Counted from the first letter of the stretch, positions 26,016 through 34,893 are shown. The stretch: DNA of 64,000 nt from UBA7703 sp963667195 (GCA_963667195.1 OY762962.1:1922001-1986000), one strand, 5' to 3'. A program made the numbers and translations. The notes: generated by a model not told the origin, from the letters alone.

Positions 26016-27095
26016 TTATTTCGCGTTGGCCGCGAGGAACGCGTCGACTTCTTCGAGCGTGGTCGGAATCACGAGCGAACCATCCGCAATCTTCGCGCGG
26101 AGGCCTTCGATGATCGCGACATCCTCGTCGCTGACCTTAATGTTGCTGCCTTCGAGCGTGTAGCCGACGCCGTCGTCTTTCACGCCGAGCACGGTGGTGG
26201 AGCCAACCGCGAGGTTGTTGTCCACGCAGGCGGCTTTGACGATTTCAAACGCCGCGGTGTCCACGCGCTTGAGCATGCTCGCGACGATGTGATCCGGATC
26301 GAGCACGTTCTGGTTGGAGTTGACGCCGATGGCTTTGAAGTTCTGCTCTGCCGCAGCCTGGAAAACGCCGAGGCCGGAGCCGCCCGCTGCATGATAGATG
26401 ATGTCCGCGCCCTTGGAATACTGGGTCAGCGCGATCTCTTTTGCGGTGGTGGTGTCGCTAAAGGGGTTGTTGCCGCCGACATAGTCGGTGAGCACATTGA
26501 TCGAGGGATTCACGAACTTGGCACCCGCCTGATAGCCCGCGTCAAACTTGACGAGCAGCGGGATCTCCATCGCGGCGATGAAGCCGATGGTATTGTTGTC
26601 CGCAACACCGTAAGCCGCGGCGTTCTTCTTCATGAGTCCTGCGAGTGCGCCGACAAGGAAGGAACCTTCTTCTTCCATGCAGGTGTAGTTCGCGATGTTC
26701 GGGCCATCCACGACGCCGTCGATCAGAGCAAACATCTGGTCGGGGAATTCGGGCGCAACCTTGGTCAGCGGGTCAACCTGGTCAAAGCCGACGCAGACGA
26801 TGACGCTGTACTGGCCGGAGCTCGCCATATCACGCATGATGAGCTCGAATTCCGAAATCTGCTTCGGTTCCGCATAGTCAAACGCGATGCCGAGTTCGCT
26901 TTCGGCCTTCTTCATGCCGGAGTATACGAGGTCGTTGTAGGACTGATCGCCGAGACCGCCGACACCGAGGATGCAGGCGGCTTTCTTGCCGCCGGCGGCG
27001 TTTGCGGGCGTGGTTGCTGCGCCGGGCGCGGCGCAGGCGGTGGCCATGCTGCAAATAAGCAGTACGGCAAGAACCGTTGCAATGAGCTTTTTCAT
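26016..27095 (-). CDS. BMP-family nucleoside-binding lipoprotein
   Basis: 359 residues. A lipoprotein signal ends in SMATAC (Cys21) and is followed by an Ala/Thr/Pro linker and the periplasmic-binding fold of the Bmp/PnrA family: GVGGLGDQSYNDLVYSGMKKAESELG, VIVCVGFDQVDPLTKVAPEFPDQMFALIDG, EEEGSFLVGALAGLM and the sugar/base pocket segment VNPSINVLTDYVGGNNPFSDTTTAKE. Family members bind purine nucleosides. It is the first gene of the operon, with GGAGG before the ATG, a leader of about 128 bases and a strong promoter at 27231-27259. Confidence 0.92.
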   Translation of the reverse strand: MKKLIATVLAVLLICSMATACAAPGAATTPANAAGGKKAACILGVGGLGDQSYNDLVYSGMKKAESELGIAFDYAEPKQISEFELIMRDMASSGQYSVIVCVGFDQVDPLTKVAPEFPDQMFALIDGVVDGPNIANYTCMEEEGSFLVGALAGLMKKNAAAYGVADNNTIGFIAAMEIPLLVKFDAGYQAGAKFVNPSINVLTDYVGGNNPFSDTTTAKEIALTQYSKGADIIYHAAGGSGLGVFQAAAEQNFKAIGVNSNQNVLDPDHIVASMLKRVDTAAFEIVKAACVDNNLAVGSTTVLGVKDDGVGYTLEGSNIKVSDEDVAIIEGLRAKIADGSLVIPTTLEEVDAFLAANAK

Positions 27096-27230
27096 GTTCT
27101 TCTTTCCTCCGTAAAAATTATGAAGTGGATCCTTGGCGGTGGGTGGTTTGTTGTGTCAGAATGATATAGAAGGCTCACAGGGCAGACGTTTGCTGGACAG
27201 GGACAACCTCGCCGCACTGGACTTGTCTAA

Positions 27231-27259
27231 AATATAGCAGTTGTACAATCACTCGTCAA
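27231..27259 (-). promoter_or_regulatory. Promoter of the nucleoside operon
   Basis: On the minus strand TTGACG (27254-27259) and TATATT (27231-27236) are exactly 17 bp apart. The TTTACGATTGA box (27256-27266) overlaps the -35, a position suited to repression by the GntR protein. Confidence 0.7.
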
Positions 27260-27266
27260 TCGTAAA
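27256..27266 (-). promoter_or_regulatory. Candidate GntR operator at the BMP promoter
   Basis: The minus-strand 11-mer TTTACGATTGA is identical to the one at the gntR promoter (20168-20178). Here the second half-site of the inverted repeat is not conserved. Confidence 0.4.
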
Positions 27267-27312
27267 AACACGAAAAATGGGCTAAAATTTGAATTATTGT
27301 GAGAAAACAGTC

Positions 27313-27340
27313 TTGAATCGCCGAAATTATGTTGTATACT
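27313..27340 (+). promoter_or_regulatory. Promoter of yjjI-yjjW
   Basis: TTGAAT (27313-27318) and TATACT (27335-27340) are 16 bp apart, about 95 bases before the yjjI start. TTGTATAC and TTGTATAA form an overlapping direct repeat at the -10. Confidence 0.6.
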
Positions 27341-27435
27341 TGTATAAAAGAACGATGATGACGCGGCGCGATGCCGAATCTTTGATCCACATCGCTGAAA
27401 ACACAGATCACAGGACCGTTTAAAAGGAGAATAGA

Positions 27436-28953
27436 ATGGATATCCAGCAGAAAATCACGCAAAGCACACTCCGGATTGTGGGCGATACCTCGCTGACGCA
27501 TGAGCAGGCGATGATGAACTTGTCTAAAGTACCCGGTCAATTCGTGTATGGATTTACGCCGCCCGAGGGCTATGACGTGCTGTTGGATCAGGGGGTGCTC
27601 TCCGACCTCGGCGAAGGATACGCGCCGAATTGTCCGCGCTATCTCCTGCCGGACTACGATCTCTTTTTGGAAAAAGGCTGCAAATTCCTGCGCATCGATC
27701 CGCCGAAGGACCTGTTTGAAGTGATCGAGGCGCTCAAGATGTTCTATCGGCATATTCCGTCCATCACGAATTTTCCCGTTTATTTAGGAAGGCTCGACCG
27801 GATGCTTCAGCCGTTTATCCGCGACGAGGTGGAGGCGAGAAAGCTCATCCGCCACTTCATGATCTTCCTCGACCGCACGATCTCCGATTCCTACGCGCAC
27901 GCGAATATCGGGCCGGAGGCGACGCTCGCGGGAGAGATCCTGCTCGACTGCGATTACGAGCTCCAAAACGCGACGCCGAGCATCACGCTTTTGTATGATC
28001 CCGCGATCACGCCGGACGCGTTCGCAGCCCGTTGTGCGCGAAACGATCTCGCCTGCGCAAAACCCAGCTTCGCCAACGACGCGGTGTATCGAAAAGCGTA
28101 TGCCGTCCCGTATGGCATCGCGAGCTGCTATAATGTGCTGCCGGTCGGCGGCGGTGCGTTTACCCTCGCGCGGTTGAACCTCAAGGCGGCGGCGGATCAA
28201 GCGAAAGACACTGAAGACCTGCTTTCGCGCGTGCTTCCGGAGGCCGTGCGCCTGAACTGCAAGTTTATAGACGCAAAGATTGCGTTCTTAATCGATAAGA
28301 GCCTGTTCTTCCGCTCGAATTTCCTCGTGCAGGAAGGGTTCCTCCATCTGGATCGCTTCACGGGAATGTTCGGGGTTGTCGGCCTTGCGGAGTGCGTGAA
28401 CCGTCTAGAGACGCTGGAAGGACGCGCGGGCGTGCTCTACGGGCACAGCAACGCCGCGGATTCGCTGGCGCACCGGGTGATGTCGCGGCTCACGGAGCTG
28501 GTCAACGCATACGAAAGCCCATATTGCGCGGTCAGCGGTGGACATTTTTCGCTGCATGCGCAGGTCGGGCTGGATACCGATATCGGCGTGAGTTCAGGCG
28601 CGCGGATTCCGATTGGCGACGAGATCGCGCTGTATGACCACCTGCGCCACGCGGGGCAATTCCACCCGTACTTCCATTCCGGCGTGGGCGATATCTTCCC
28701 GTTTGAAGTGACCGCGAAACGCAACCCGGAGAGTATGGTGGATTTGATCAAGGGCGCGTTCTCCGTCGGCATGCGGTATTTCTCCGCCTATGCCAGCGAC
28801 AGCGACGTGATCCGCATCACGGGCTATCTGGTTAAAAAATCGGACATCGAAAAGCTCGCGCGCGGCGAGGCGGTGCAGCAGGACAACGTGATCTGGGGCC
28901 TTGGCGAGGTCAACAACAGCCATATCCTCGATCGCAAGGTGCGCTCGCTGTGA
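27436..28953 (+). CDS. yjjI: YjjI-family glycyl-radical enzyme
   Basis: 505-residue oxygen-sensitive glycyl-radical protein of unknown reaction. The C-terminal glycyl-radical loop reads VIRITGYL, with the radical Gly at about residue 458, and a Cys pair region around GIASCYNVLPVGGGAFTLARLNL is typical of the YjjI (DUF3029) family. It ends in a GTGA overlap with its activase gene. In E. coli yjjI and yjjW also lie beside the deo nucleoside-catabolism genes, so the divergent nucleoside operon here repeats that association. The start has GGAG nine bases upstream. Confidence 0.92.
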   Translation: MDIQQKITQSTLRIVGDTSLTHEQAMMNLSKVPGQFVYGFTPPEGYDVLLDQGVLSDLGEGYAPNCPRYLLPDYDLFLEKGCKFLRIDPPKDLFEVIEALKMFYRHIPSITNFPVYLGRLDRMLQPFIRDEVEARKLIRHFMIFLDRTISDSYAHANIGPEATLAGEILLDCDYELQNATPSITLLYDPAITPDAFAARCARNDLACAKPSFANDAVYRKAYAVPYGIASCYNVLPVGGGAFTLARLNLKAAADQAKDTEDLLSRVLPEAVRLNCKFIDAKIAFLIDKSLFFRSNFLVQEGFLHLDRFTGMFGVVGLAECVNRLETLEGRAGVLYGHSNAADSLAHRVMSRLTELVNAYESPYCAVSGGHFSLHAQVGLDTDIGVSSGARIPIGDEIALYDHLRHAGQFHPYFHSGVGDIFPFEVTAKRNPESMVDLIKGAFSVGMRYFSAYASDSDVIRITGYLVKKSDIEKLARGEAVQQDNVIWGLGEVNNSHILDRKVRSL

Positions 28954-29795
28954 TCACAGCTCCGGTCAACCGCATCATTCCATTTAGCAGTGTGGACGGC
29001 CCGGGCAACCGCACGGTGTTCTTCTTTCAGGGCTGCAACTTCAACTGCGGATACTGCCACAACCCGGAGACGATCCGCGTTTGCAACAACTGCGGCGCTT
29101 GCGTCGGCGGCTGCCCGACCGGAGCCATACGCATGGTGGACGGCAAGGTGCGATACGACCGCGCGATTTGCTGCGGCTGCGACGCCTGCCTTCGCGCCTG
29201 CCCGCGCGATGCGTCACCTAAGATCGATTGGATGGAGCCGGAGCAGGCGCTGGAGATTCTGCGCAAGAACCGCCCGTTCATCCGCGGGGTTACCGTCTCC
29301 GGCGGGGAGTGTACGCTCCAGCGGGACTTTGTGCTCGCATTGTTTCGCGGAGCAAAGCAGATGGGACTCAGCACCTTGCTGGATTCCAACGGCAATTACG
29401 ATTTCGAGCAGGATGTGGAGCTGCTTGACGTGAGCGACGGGGTCATGCTGGACGTCAAGTGTTTTGATCCCGCGGCGCATTGCGCGCTCACCGGCGCGGA
29501 CAACACGCTCGTGCGGAAAAACCTCACGTTCCTCGCCTCCGTTGGTAAGCTGGAGGAGGTGCGCACCGTCGTCGTGCCGGATCGGCTGCCTAATGAGGAA
29601 ACCGTGCGGCGTGTGTGCGATGTACTCTCCCCATTTTGGCGGGCGGGCGCGAACATCGGATACAAGCTGATCCGCTTTCGACCGCTGGGTGTGCGCGAGA
29701 ACTATCGTAACATCTCCGTGCCGGATGAAGGTTTGATGGAGAGATTGAGGGATATCGCTCAAAATGCGGGTTGCCGTCGCGTTGGAATTCTTTAA
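28950..29795 (+). CDS. yjjW: YjjW-family glycyl-radical enzyme activase
   Basis: 281-residue radical-SAM activase that installs the glycyl radical on YjjI. The SAM cluster motif is FQGCNFNCGYCHNPE (CxxxCxxC). Between it and the barrel lie two ferredoxin-type cluster motifs, CNNCGACVGGCPTGAI and ICCGCDACLRACPRDA. VSGGECTLQ and DVKCFDP follow as expected for activases. Translation starts at a GTG whose last bases overlap the yjjI stop, so the two are coupled. A strong terminator follows. Confidence 0.93.
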   Translation: MITAPVNRIIPFSSVDGPGNRTVFFFQGCNFNCGYCHNPETIRVCNNCGACVGGCPTGAIRMVDGKVRYDRAICCGCDACLRACPRDASPKIDWMEPEQALEILRKNRPFIRGVTVSGGECTLQRDFVLALFRGAKQMGLSTLLDSNGNYDFEQDVELLDVSDGVMLDVKCFDPAAHCALTGADNTLVRKNLTFLASVGKLEEVRTVVVPDRLPNEETVRRVCDVLSPFWRAGANIGYKLIRFRPLGVRENYRNISVPDEGLMERLRDIAQNAGCRRVGIL

Positions 29796-29824
29796 CGCAA
29801 AGTCGTATTCATGAAAGTTCATTT

Positions 29825-29865
29825 TGCTTCGCCGTAGTTTTCTACGCGCGGAGCATTCTTTTTTT
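29825..29865 (+). terminator. Rho-independent terminator after yjjW
   Basis: GCTTCGC-CGTAG pairs with CTACG-C-GCGGAGC (one bulged base, one G-U) around a TTTT loop and is followed by a seven-T run. Confidence 0.75.
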
Positions 29866-30172
29866 GGATTAGCGCGAAATCGAACGCAGGCTGTTGGCAA
29901 ATTCAATCGGAGTCGTATCAAGAAAGGGGTCAGATGCGTGAGGAAACTTCCGTTTGGGCGTTTCGCGCGCGATAGAACCGGATAGTGCGGTGAGCCGCCG
30001 ACGTTTCAATTTAGAACGAAAAACGGGACGCGCTTCGTTGACGGAACGATCAGGGATGGATATGCTTTCATATTATGATAGCCCGGTTCATGCCCGCAAT
30101 ACCCGTTTTGAATGGTTTTGGCGGCAGGATGCATCGGCCTGATACACACCCGAAAGGACTACCGCACACCGC
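29866..30172 (+). promoter_or_regulatory. Gene-free stretch with the MFS promoter
   Basis: No convincing gene is visible. TTGACG (30038-30043) and TATGCT (30061-30066) with a 17-bp spacer make a good promoter for the MFS gene that starts at 30173. Upstream of this, at 29870-30035, I see nothing identifiable. Confidence 0.55.
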
Positions 30173-31366
30173 ATGAAGCAACCCGTAGACCGCTCCACAT
30201 TGTTACGCTTCCTTGGAATCACACTCATCAATGCGATTCTGTTTTTTTCCGCGCAGTTTTACGGAACGTCGCTGCCGATTCAACTGCGCGCCATCAGCGG
30301 ATCGGATGCGATCGTGGGCTTTTGCACCGCGCTGGGCACGGTTGCGACTTTGATCATTCGCCCGCTGACGGGTGTCGCGGTGGATCGCTTCGGGCGCGCG
30401 CCGATTCTGTTTATCGGAGCGCTTTGCATCGCGCTCACGTTTGGCGCAAGCACAATCTTCACGTCCGTCTCCGCCATGTTGCTGATTCGCTTTCTATACG
30501 GTTTTGCCGGCGGAGCGACCACAACGGCAAGCAACACCATCGCGGCGGATCTGATACCGCGCGACAGGTTCGGTGAATGGATGGGATATTTCACGCTTTC
30601 ACAGAGCTTTGCGATGGCGATTGCGCCGAGCATTGCGCTTTCGGTGCTGGAATCCAGCGGATTTTCCGTCATGATGTACCTTGCCGCGGGGCTCGTGAGC
30701 ATCGTTCTCATACTCGCCTACTTCTTCCGCCAACGGGCAGTCAAGCCGGTGACCCGGCAACCGTTTATGCCCTATGAAAAAAGCGCGTTTCGACCCGCGA
30801 TCCTGATGCTGATTGCGGCAATCGGCATCAGCGCGGCATTCGGATTCTCGATTCTGTACGGCAAGAGCATGCACTTCGAACATGTCGGTTTGTATTTCAC
30901 GCTGTTCGCGGGCACGCTGTTCTTCGGGCGTCCGATGGTTGGCAGGATCATCGACCGCTTTGGCACGCGCTATGTGCTGCTCTTCGGCTTCTTCGGATTC
31001 GCCGTGTCGCTGTTGATGCTTTGGCAGTCGCGTTGGGAGTGGCTGTTTCTCGCGTCCGCCGCGCTCTCCGGCGTGACCTATGGCGCGGTGCAAAACAGCC
31101 TTCAGACCATGGCCGTGATCTCCGCCCCGCCGGAACGCAGAGGTGCTGCAAACGCGACGTACTTCTCCGGCTTTGACGCGGGCATCGGACTCGGCAGCCT
31201 GATCGGCGGCGTACTTGCCAAGGAATTTGGTTACTCAGTCATGTTCGGCCTGTTTTCCATTCCGATGGTCGTCGGCGCCGTCGTCTATCTGGCTACGGAA
31301 AAGAAAGCGCTTGCAAGCGCGTCCCAGCCGGATGCTTTGCCGACTCTGGCGGAAGCCGAGGTATAA
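30173..31366 (+). CDS. MFS transporter
   Basis: 397 residues with twelve predicted membrane helices. The A-motif between helices 2 and 3 appears as GVAVDRFGRAPIL, and its repeat between helices 8 and 9 as GRIIDRFGTRYVLL; YGFAGGATTTASNTIAADLIPRDRFGEWMGYF is typical of drug- or sugar-efflux MFS proteins (AraJ/YfcJ-like). Substrate is unknown. It has its own promoter and lies alone between the yjjIW unit and the sugar-acid locus; the ribosome site (AAAGGA) is about fourteen bases away. Confidence 0.88.
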   Translation: MKQPVDRSTLLRFLGITLINAILFFSAQFYGTSLPIQLRAISGSDAIVGFCTALGTVATLIIRPLTGVAVDRFGRAPILFIGALCIALTFGASTIFTSVSAMLLIRFLYGFAGGATTTASNTIAADLIPRDRFGEWMGYFTLSQSFAMAIAPSIALSVLESSGFSVMMYLAAGLVSIVLILAYFFRQRAVKPVTRQPFMPYEKSAFRPAILMLIAAIGISAAFGFSILYGKSMHFEHVGLYFTLFAGTLFFGRPMVGRIIDRFGTRYVLLFGFFGFAVSLLMLWQSRWEWLFLASAALSGVTYGAVQNSLQTMAVISAPPERRGAANATYFSGFDAGIGLGSLIGGVLAKEFGYSVMFGLFSIPMVVGAVVYLATEKKALASASQPDALPTLAEAEV

Positions 31367-31421
31367 CACGATACAAAACGGCGAATGTTTCAATTGTGAA
31401 CACCTGACTCAGGGAAAAACG

Positions 31422-31450
31422 TTGTTCGCCGAAAACAGTCAAAGTACAAT
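31422..31450 (+). promoter_or_regulatory. Promoter of the Fe-ADH/DapA/PdxA operon
   Basis: TTGTTC (31422-31427) and TACAAT (31445-31450) are 17 bp apart, about 95 bases before the alcohol dehydrogenase start. The long gap from MFS to this gene (31367-31545) holds no other feature. Confidence 0.5.
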
Positions 31451-31545
31451 ATTGGCATAGGTTCCCGCAAGGTAAAATTTGCCAAGCAGAGATGAGAATC
31501 TGAATCATTGAGTCGAATCGACCGGAAAAAGAGAGGTTTATCGAC

Positions 31546-32709
31546 ATGCTGAAACAATATGCGTTGAAACTGCCGGGCAAGGTGTTTTGCGGCGAGAACG
31601 CGCTGGAGAAGATCAAAGATATTCTCGCGGCGGAAGGCGCGCAGCATGTTGCCGTGATTACCGACAAAGGCATCCGCTCCGCCGGGTTGACCGACCTGGT
31701 GCTGCGGCAGATCGAGGCGGCAGCCGTGCCATACACCGTGTTTGACGATGTTCCGGTGGAGCCGTCATATGCGCAGGCGCAGGCGTTGGTCGATCAGTGC
31801 GGCAGCATCCATGCCGATCTGTTGATCGCCGTCGGCGGCGGCTCCGTCATGGACGCGGGCAAGCTCGCGAGCATGCTGGTGTCCGGTTCGTTGACCGTCA
31901 AAGACCTGCTCGAAACCCCCGGCAAAGCGAAAAAGCAGATCAAGACCGTCATGGTGCCGACCACGGCGGGCACCGGGTCTGAGGCGACGCCAAACGCGAT
32001 TGTCGCAGTTCCCGAAAAAGAACTCAAAGTCGGCATTGTCAATGAAAACATGATCGCGGATTATGTGGTGCTCGATGCCGCGATGATCAAGAAGCTCCCG
32101 CGCAAGATCGCCGCGGCAACGGGAATCGATGCGCTGGCGCACGCGGTGGAATGCTTTACCTCCAACAAGGCAAACCCGCTGAGCGATGCATTTGCACTGC
32201 CCGCGCTGAAGATGATTTTACACAACATCGAGGCCGCCTGCGACGATCCCGACGCGATGGAGCAAAAGCAGGTGATGCAGCTTGCGAGCTTCTACGCTGG
32301 TGTCGCCATCACCGCCTCCGGTACGACCGCGGTACACGCGCTGAGCTATCCGCTCGGCGGAAAATATCACATTGCGCACGGGGTTTCCAACGCGATTTTG
32401 CTCGTACCCGTCATGCGCTTTAACCTGAAAGACGAGGCGTTTTGCGCAAGGCTTGCCGAAGCCTACGATGCCTGCTATCCTGAAAACAAGTTGGTTGGTT
32501 GCGCCGAAAAAGCCTGTGCGCTGATCGATCGCATGGACGAGATCGTGCGGCATCTGGATATTCCGACGAGTTTGAAGGAGTTCAACGTGCCCGCAAGCGA
32601 TCTTGAGACGCTGGTGGACGCGGGCATGCAGGTGGCTAGGCTGCTCGTGAACAACATGCGGCAGGTGACAGCCGACGATGCGCGCGCGATCTATCGCCAG
32701 ATTCTGTAA
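31546..32709 (+). CDS. Iron-containing alcohol dehydrogenase
   Basis: 387-residue group III (iron-dependent) alcohol dehydrogenase. The cofactor motif is GGGSVMDAGK, then PTTAGTGSEATPNAI; the metal ligands lie in GIDALAHAVECF (Asp/His) and the AVHALSYPLGGKYHIAHG segment with its two His. The usual substrates are short primary alcohols or hydroxy acids. It opens the operon with the DapA-family and PdxA2 genes, so it may oxidise or reduce a four-carbon (hydroxy-)acid intermediate, but this is inference. The start has AGAGAGG upstream. Confidence 0.92.
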   Translation: MLKQYALKLPGKVFCGENALEKIKDILAAEGAQHVAVITDKGIRSAGLTDLVLRQIEAAAVPYTVFDDVPVEPSYAQAQALVDQCGSIHADLLIAVGGGSVMDAGKLASMLVSGSLTVKDLLETPGKAKKQIKTVMVPTTAGTGSEATPNAIVAVPEKELKVGIVNENMIADYVVLDAAMIKKLPRKIAAATGIDALAHAVECFTSNKANPLSDAFALPALKMILHNIEAACDDPDAMEQKQVMQLASFYAGVAITASGTTAVHALSYPLGGKYHIAHGVSNAILLVPVMRFNLKDEAFCARLAEAYDACYPENKLVGCAEKACALIDRMDEIVRHLDIPTSLKEFNVPASDLETLVDAGMQVARLLVNNMRQVTADDARAIYRQIL

Positions 32710-32743
32710 GAGTTACTTTTGATACAGCAGAGGAAATCAGCAC

Positions 32744-33655
32744 ATGAGTCATAAGCCCGACATCAAAGGCATCGTAGCGCCAATCCTAACTCCCATGCTG
32801 GCGGACGAGTCGATCCATTTTGAGGAGCTGCGCAGGCAGACAGACCGCTTGATTGCGGCGGGTTGCCATGCACTCTTTTGCTTCGGCACCAACGGCGAAG
32901 GATACGCGCTCTCTGGCATGGAGAAGCAGCAGGTTTTGGAATGCGTAATCGAAAAGACGGATCGGCGCGTACCGGTCTATGCCGGAACGGGCTGCATCAC
33001 GACGCGCGAAACCATCGCACAGAGCCTGATGGCGGAGGCCGCGGGTGCGGACGTGCTGTCGCTTGTGACGCCGAGTTTTGCGCAGGCGAGCCAAAACGAG
33101 CTCTATGAACACTACAAAACGATTGCAGAGTCGGTCCATCTCCCGATCGTACTCTACAATATCCCGGCGCGAACAGGGAACGCGCTCGCGCCGGAAACGG
33201 TAGCAAAGCTGTCTATGATCGACAACATCGTCGGAGTCAAGGACTCCTCCGGCAGCTTTGAGAATATACTTGCCTATCTGGAAGCGGGAAAATCGCGCAA
33301 AACGGGAGATTTTGCGACGCTCTCCGGCAACGATTCGCTGATTCTCAAAACGCTACAAGCGGGAGGAAGCGGCGCGGTCGCGGGCTGCGCAAACGTCTAT
33401 CCCCGCACGATGGTCAGCATCTACGAGCATTTCGAAAGCGGCGATCTTACCGCTGCGGAAACCGCGCAGGAGAGCATCGCCTCCTTCCGCGCGTGCTTCA
33501 AGTTCGGCAACCCGAACACGATCGTAAAGACCGCCGTGCGCTTGCTTGGCCACGACGTTGGCTTCTGCCGCAGGCCGTTTCACCAGCTTTCGGACGAAGG
33601 AATCACCGCGCTGAAGGCCGTACTTGCGGAAAACGAAGCAAAGGGTATGCGCTGA
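32744..33655 (+). CDS. DapA/NanA-family lyase (DHDPS-like)
   Basis: 303-residue class I aldolase. GTNGEGYALS is the phosphate/carboxylate loop, YAGTGC follows, the catalytic Tyr is in LYNIPARTGNAL, and the Schiff-base Lys is in GVKDSSGSFENI. Such enzymes in sugar-acid loci are often 2-keto-3-deoxy-acid aldolases or dehydratases rather than true dihydrodipicolinate synthases. The gene is 34 bases after the alcohol dehydrogenase with GAGGAAA upstream. A role in splitting a keto-acid from the pathway fits, but the substrate is not known. Confidence 0.9.
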   Translation: MSHKPDIKGIVAPILTPMLADESIHFEELRRQTDRLIAAGCHALFCFGTNGEGYALSGMEKQQVLECVIEKTDRRVPVYAGTGCITTRETIAQSLMAEAAGADVLSLVTPSFAQASQNELYEHYKTIAESVHLPIVLYNIPARTGNALAPETVAKLSMIDNIVGVKDSSGSFENILAYLEAGKSRKTGDFATLSGNDSLILKTLQAGGSGAVAGCANVYPRTMVSIYEHFESGDLTAAETAQESIASFRACFKFGNPNTIVKTAVRLLGHDVGFCRRPFHQLSDEGITALKAVLAENEAKGMR

Positions 33656-33706
33656 CACGTGTATATGCAACCCGGCACCGTGTGATGACAGAATAGGATG
33701 AAACGT

Positions 33707-34774
33707 ATGAGTCAAACGGAGAAAAAACTGCCGATCGTCGGCATCACGATGGGAGACCCCGCGGGCAACGGGCCGGAGCTTTCGCTCAAGGCGCTCATGC
33801 ACGAGGATCTCTATGCGCGCTGCCGCCCGATTATCATCGGAGACGCGACGGCGCTGGAGCAGGCAAAATCGTTCATCGGCAGCCCGAATCTCGCCATACA
33901 CCGCTGCAAAACGGTAACGGATGCGCGCTTTACGCCGGGCACGGTAGATGTATTGCATCTCGACCTGATTGCGGATATACAGAAGATGCCGATCGGAAAG
34001 ATCAGCGCGGAGGCCGGCATGGCGGCGTTCCTGAGCGTGAGAAAGACAATTGTGCTTGCTCAGGCGGGGGAACTGGACGCGACGGTGACAAACGCGCTCA
34101 ACAAAGAGGCGATGAACCTCGCTTTGGAGCCGCAAGGCCTGCATTTCGCGGGGCATACGGAGATCTACGCGCACTACACGAACACGAAGACATACGCCAT
34201 GATGCTCACGCATCACGACCTGCGCGTCATCCACGTCTCTACGCACTGCTCTCTGCGCGAGGCATGTGACCGCGTCAAGAAGGCGCGCGTGCTGGACGTC
34301 ATCCATACGGCCTACGACGCCTGCCGCCAGATCGGAATCGAGCATCCGCGCATCGCGATCGCAGGCCTCAACCCGCACGCGGGCGAGAACGGGCTCTTTG
34401 GCACGGAGGAGATCGACGAGATCATCCCCGCAATCGAGGCCGCGCGCGCGGAGGGCATCGACGCCATCGGCCCTGAACCCGCGGACAGTCTCTTTTCCAA
34501 GGCAATCGGCGGTTGGTATGACATCGTGGTTGCGATGTATCACGATCAGGGACATATTCCGCTCAAGACCGTCGGGTTTGTCTATGACCGCGAGCGGAAA
34601 AATTGGAAGTCGGTCGAGGGCGTGAATGTAACGCTTGGGTTGCCGATCATTCGCACTTCCGTGGATCACGGTACGGGCTTTGATCAGGCGGGCAAGGGTA
34701 CATCCAGCGAGCTGAGCCTCGTCAACGCGATTGACTACGCGATTGCGATGGCAAACCATCGCGCCGCAAAATAG
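33707..34774 (+). CDS. pdxA2: 4-phospho-D-threonate dehydrogenase-like PdxA2
   Basis: 355-residue NAD-dependent, metal-binding beta-decarboxylating dehydrogenase of the PdxA family. ITMGDPAGNGPELS, HFAGHTEIYAHYT, the metal-binding His in MLTHHDLRVIHVSTH and AGLNPHAGENGLFG are all present, with YHDQGHIPLKTVGF near the end. PdxA2 paralogues convert 4-phospho-D-threonate to dihydroxyacetone phosphate and CO2; the presence of a DtnK-type kinase gene nearby supports this over vitamin B6 synthesis. I place the start at the ATG at 33707, eight bases after AGGATG; an ATG at 33698 is also possible. Confidence 0.9.
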   Translation: MSQTEKKLPIVGITMGDPAGNGPELSLKALMHEDLYARCRPIIIGDATALEQAKSFIGSPNLAIHRCKTVTDARFTPGTVDVLHLDLIADIQKMPIGKISAEAGMAAFLSVRKTIVLAQAGELDATVTNALNKEAMNLALEPQGLHFAGHTEIYAHYTNTKTYAMMLTHHDLRVIHVSTHCSLREACDRVKKARVLDVIHTAYDACRQIGIEHPRIAIAGLNPHAGENGLFGTEEIDEIIPAIEAARAEGIDAIGPEPADSLFSKAIGGWYDIVVAMYHDQGHIPLKTVGFVYDRERKNWKSVEGVNVTLGLPIIRTSVDHGTGFDQAGKGTSSELSLVNAIDYAIAMANHRAAK

Positions 34775-34860
34775 CGGCGGAACAGTTCGGATCAATCGCA
34801 TCAAGCTACGGCTTGTTTCGATAAACATGATTTCTCCATAGTACTATCTCCACTCGAATC

Positions 34861-34893
34861 AAAACGGCCATGATGGTTCATCATGGCCGTTTT
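34861..34893. terminator. Bidirectional terminator between pdxA2 and the YhcH-family gene
   Basis: A perfect 15-bp stem with a three-base loop, flanked by AAAA on the left and TTTT on the right, sits between convergent genes. Confidence 0.85.

Larger units (their letters stand above)
27096..27435. promoter_or_regulatory. Divergent control region of the nucleoside operon and yjjIW
   Basis: No gene fits in these 340 bases. The minus-strand side (27096-27224) is a leader for the BMP gene that contains an invertedly repeated GACAA/TTGTC element; it does not match a purine riboswitch. The middle carries both promoters, and TTGTACAA (27241-27248) and TTGTATAC/TTGTATAA repeats (27333-27347) lie near them. 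Confidence 0.6.

Noticed and set aside
27096..27230. Purine riboswitch in the BMP operon leader
   Set aside because: The conserved core and its kissing-loop sequences are not visible.
29954..30142. 62-codon open frame between yjjW and the MFS gene
   Set aside because: It covers a good promoter (30038-30066), lacks a ribosome site and has no protein-like features.
33353..34828. Long minus-strand open frame (491 codons) across dapA-family and pdxA2 genes
   Set aside because: It is antisense to two well-recognised genes, its composition is Arg/His/Val-rich as usual for shadow frames in this GC-rich DNA, and no family is recognised.
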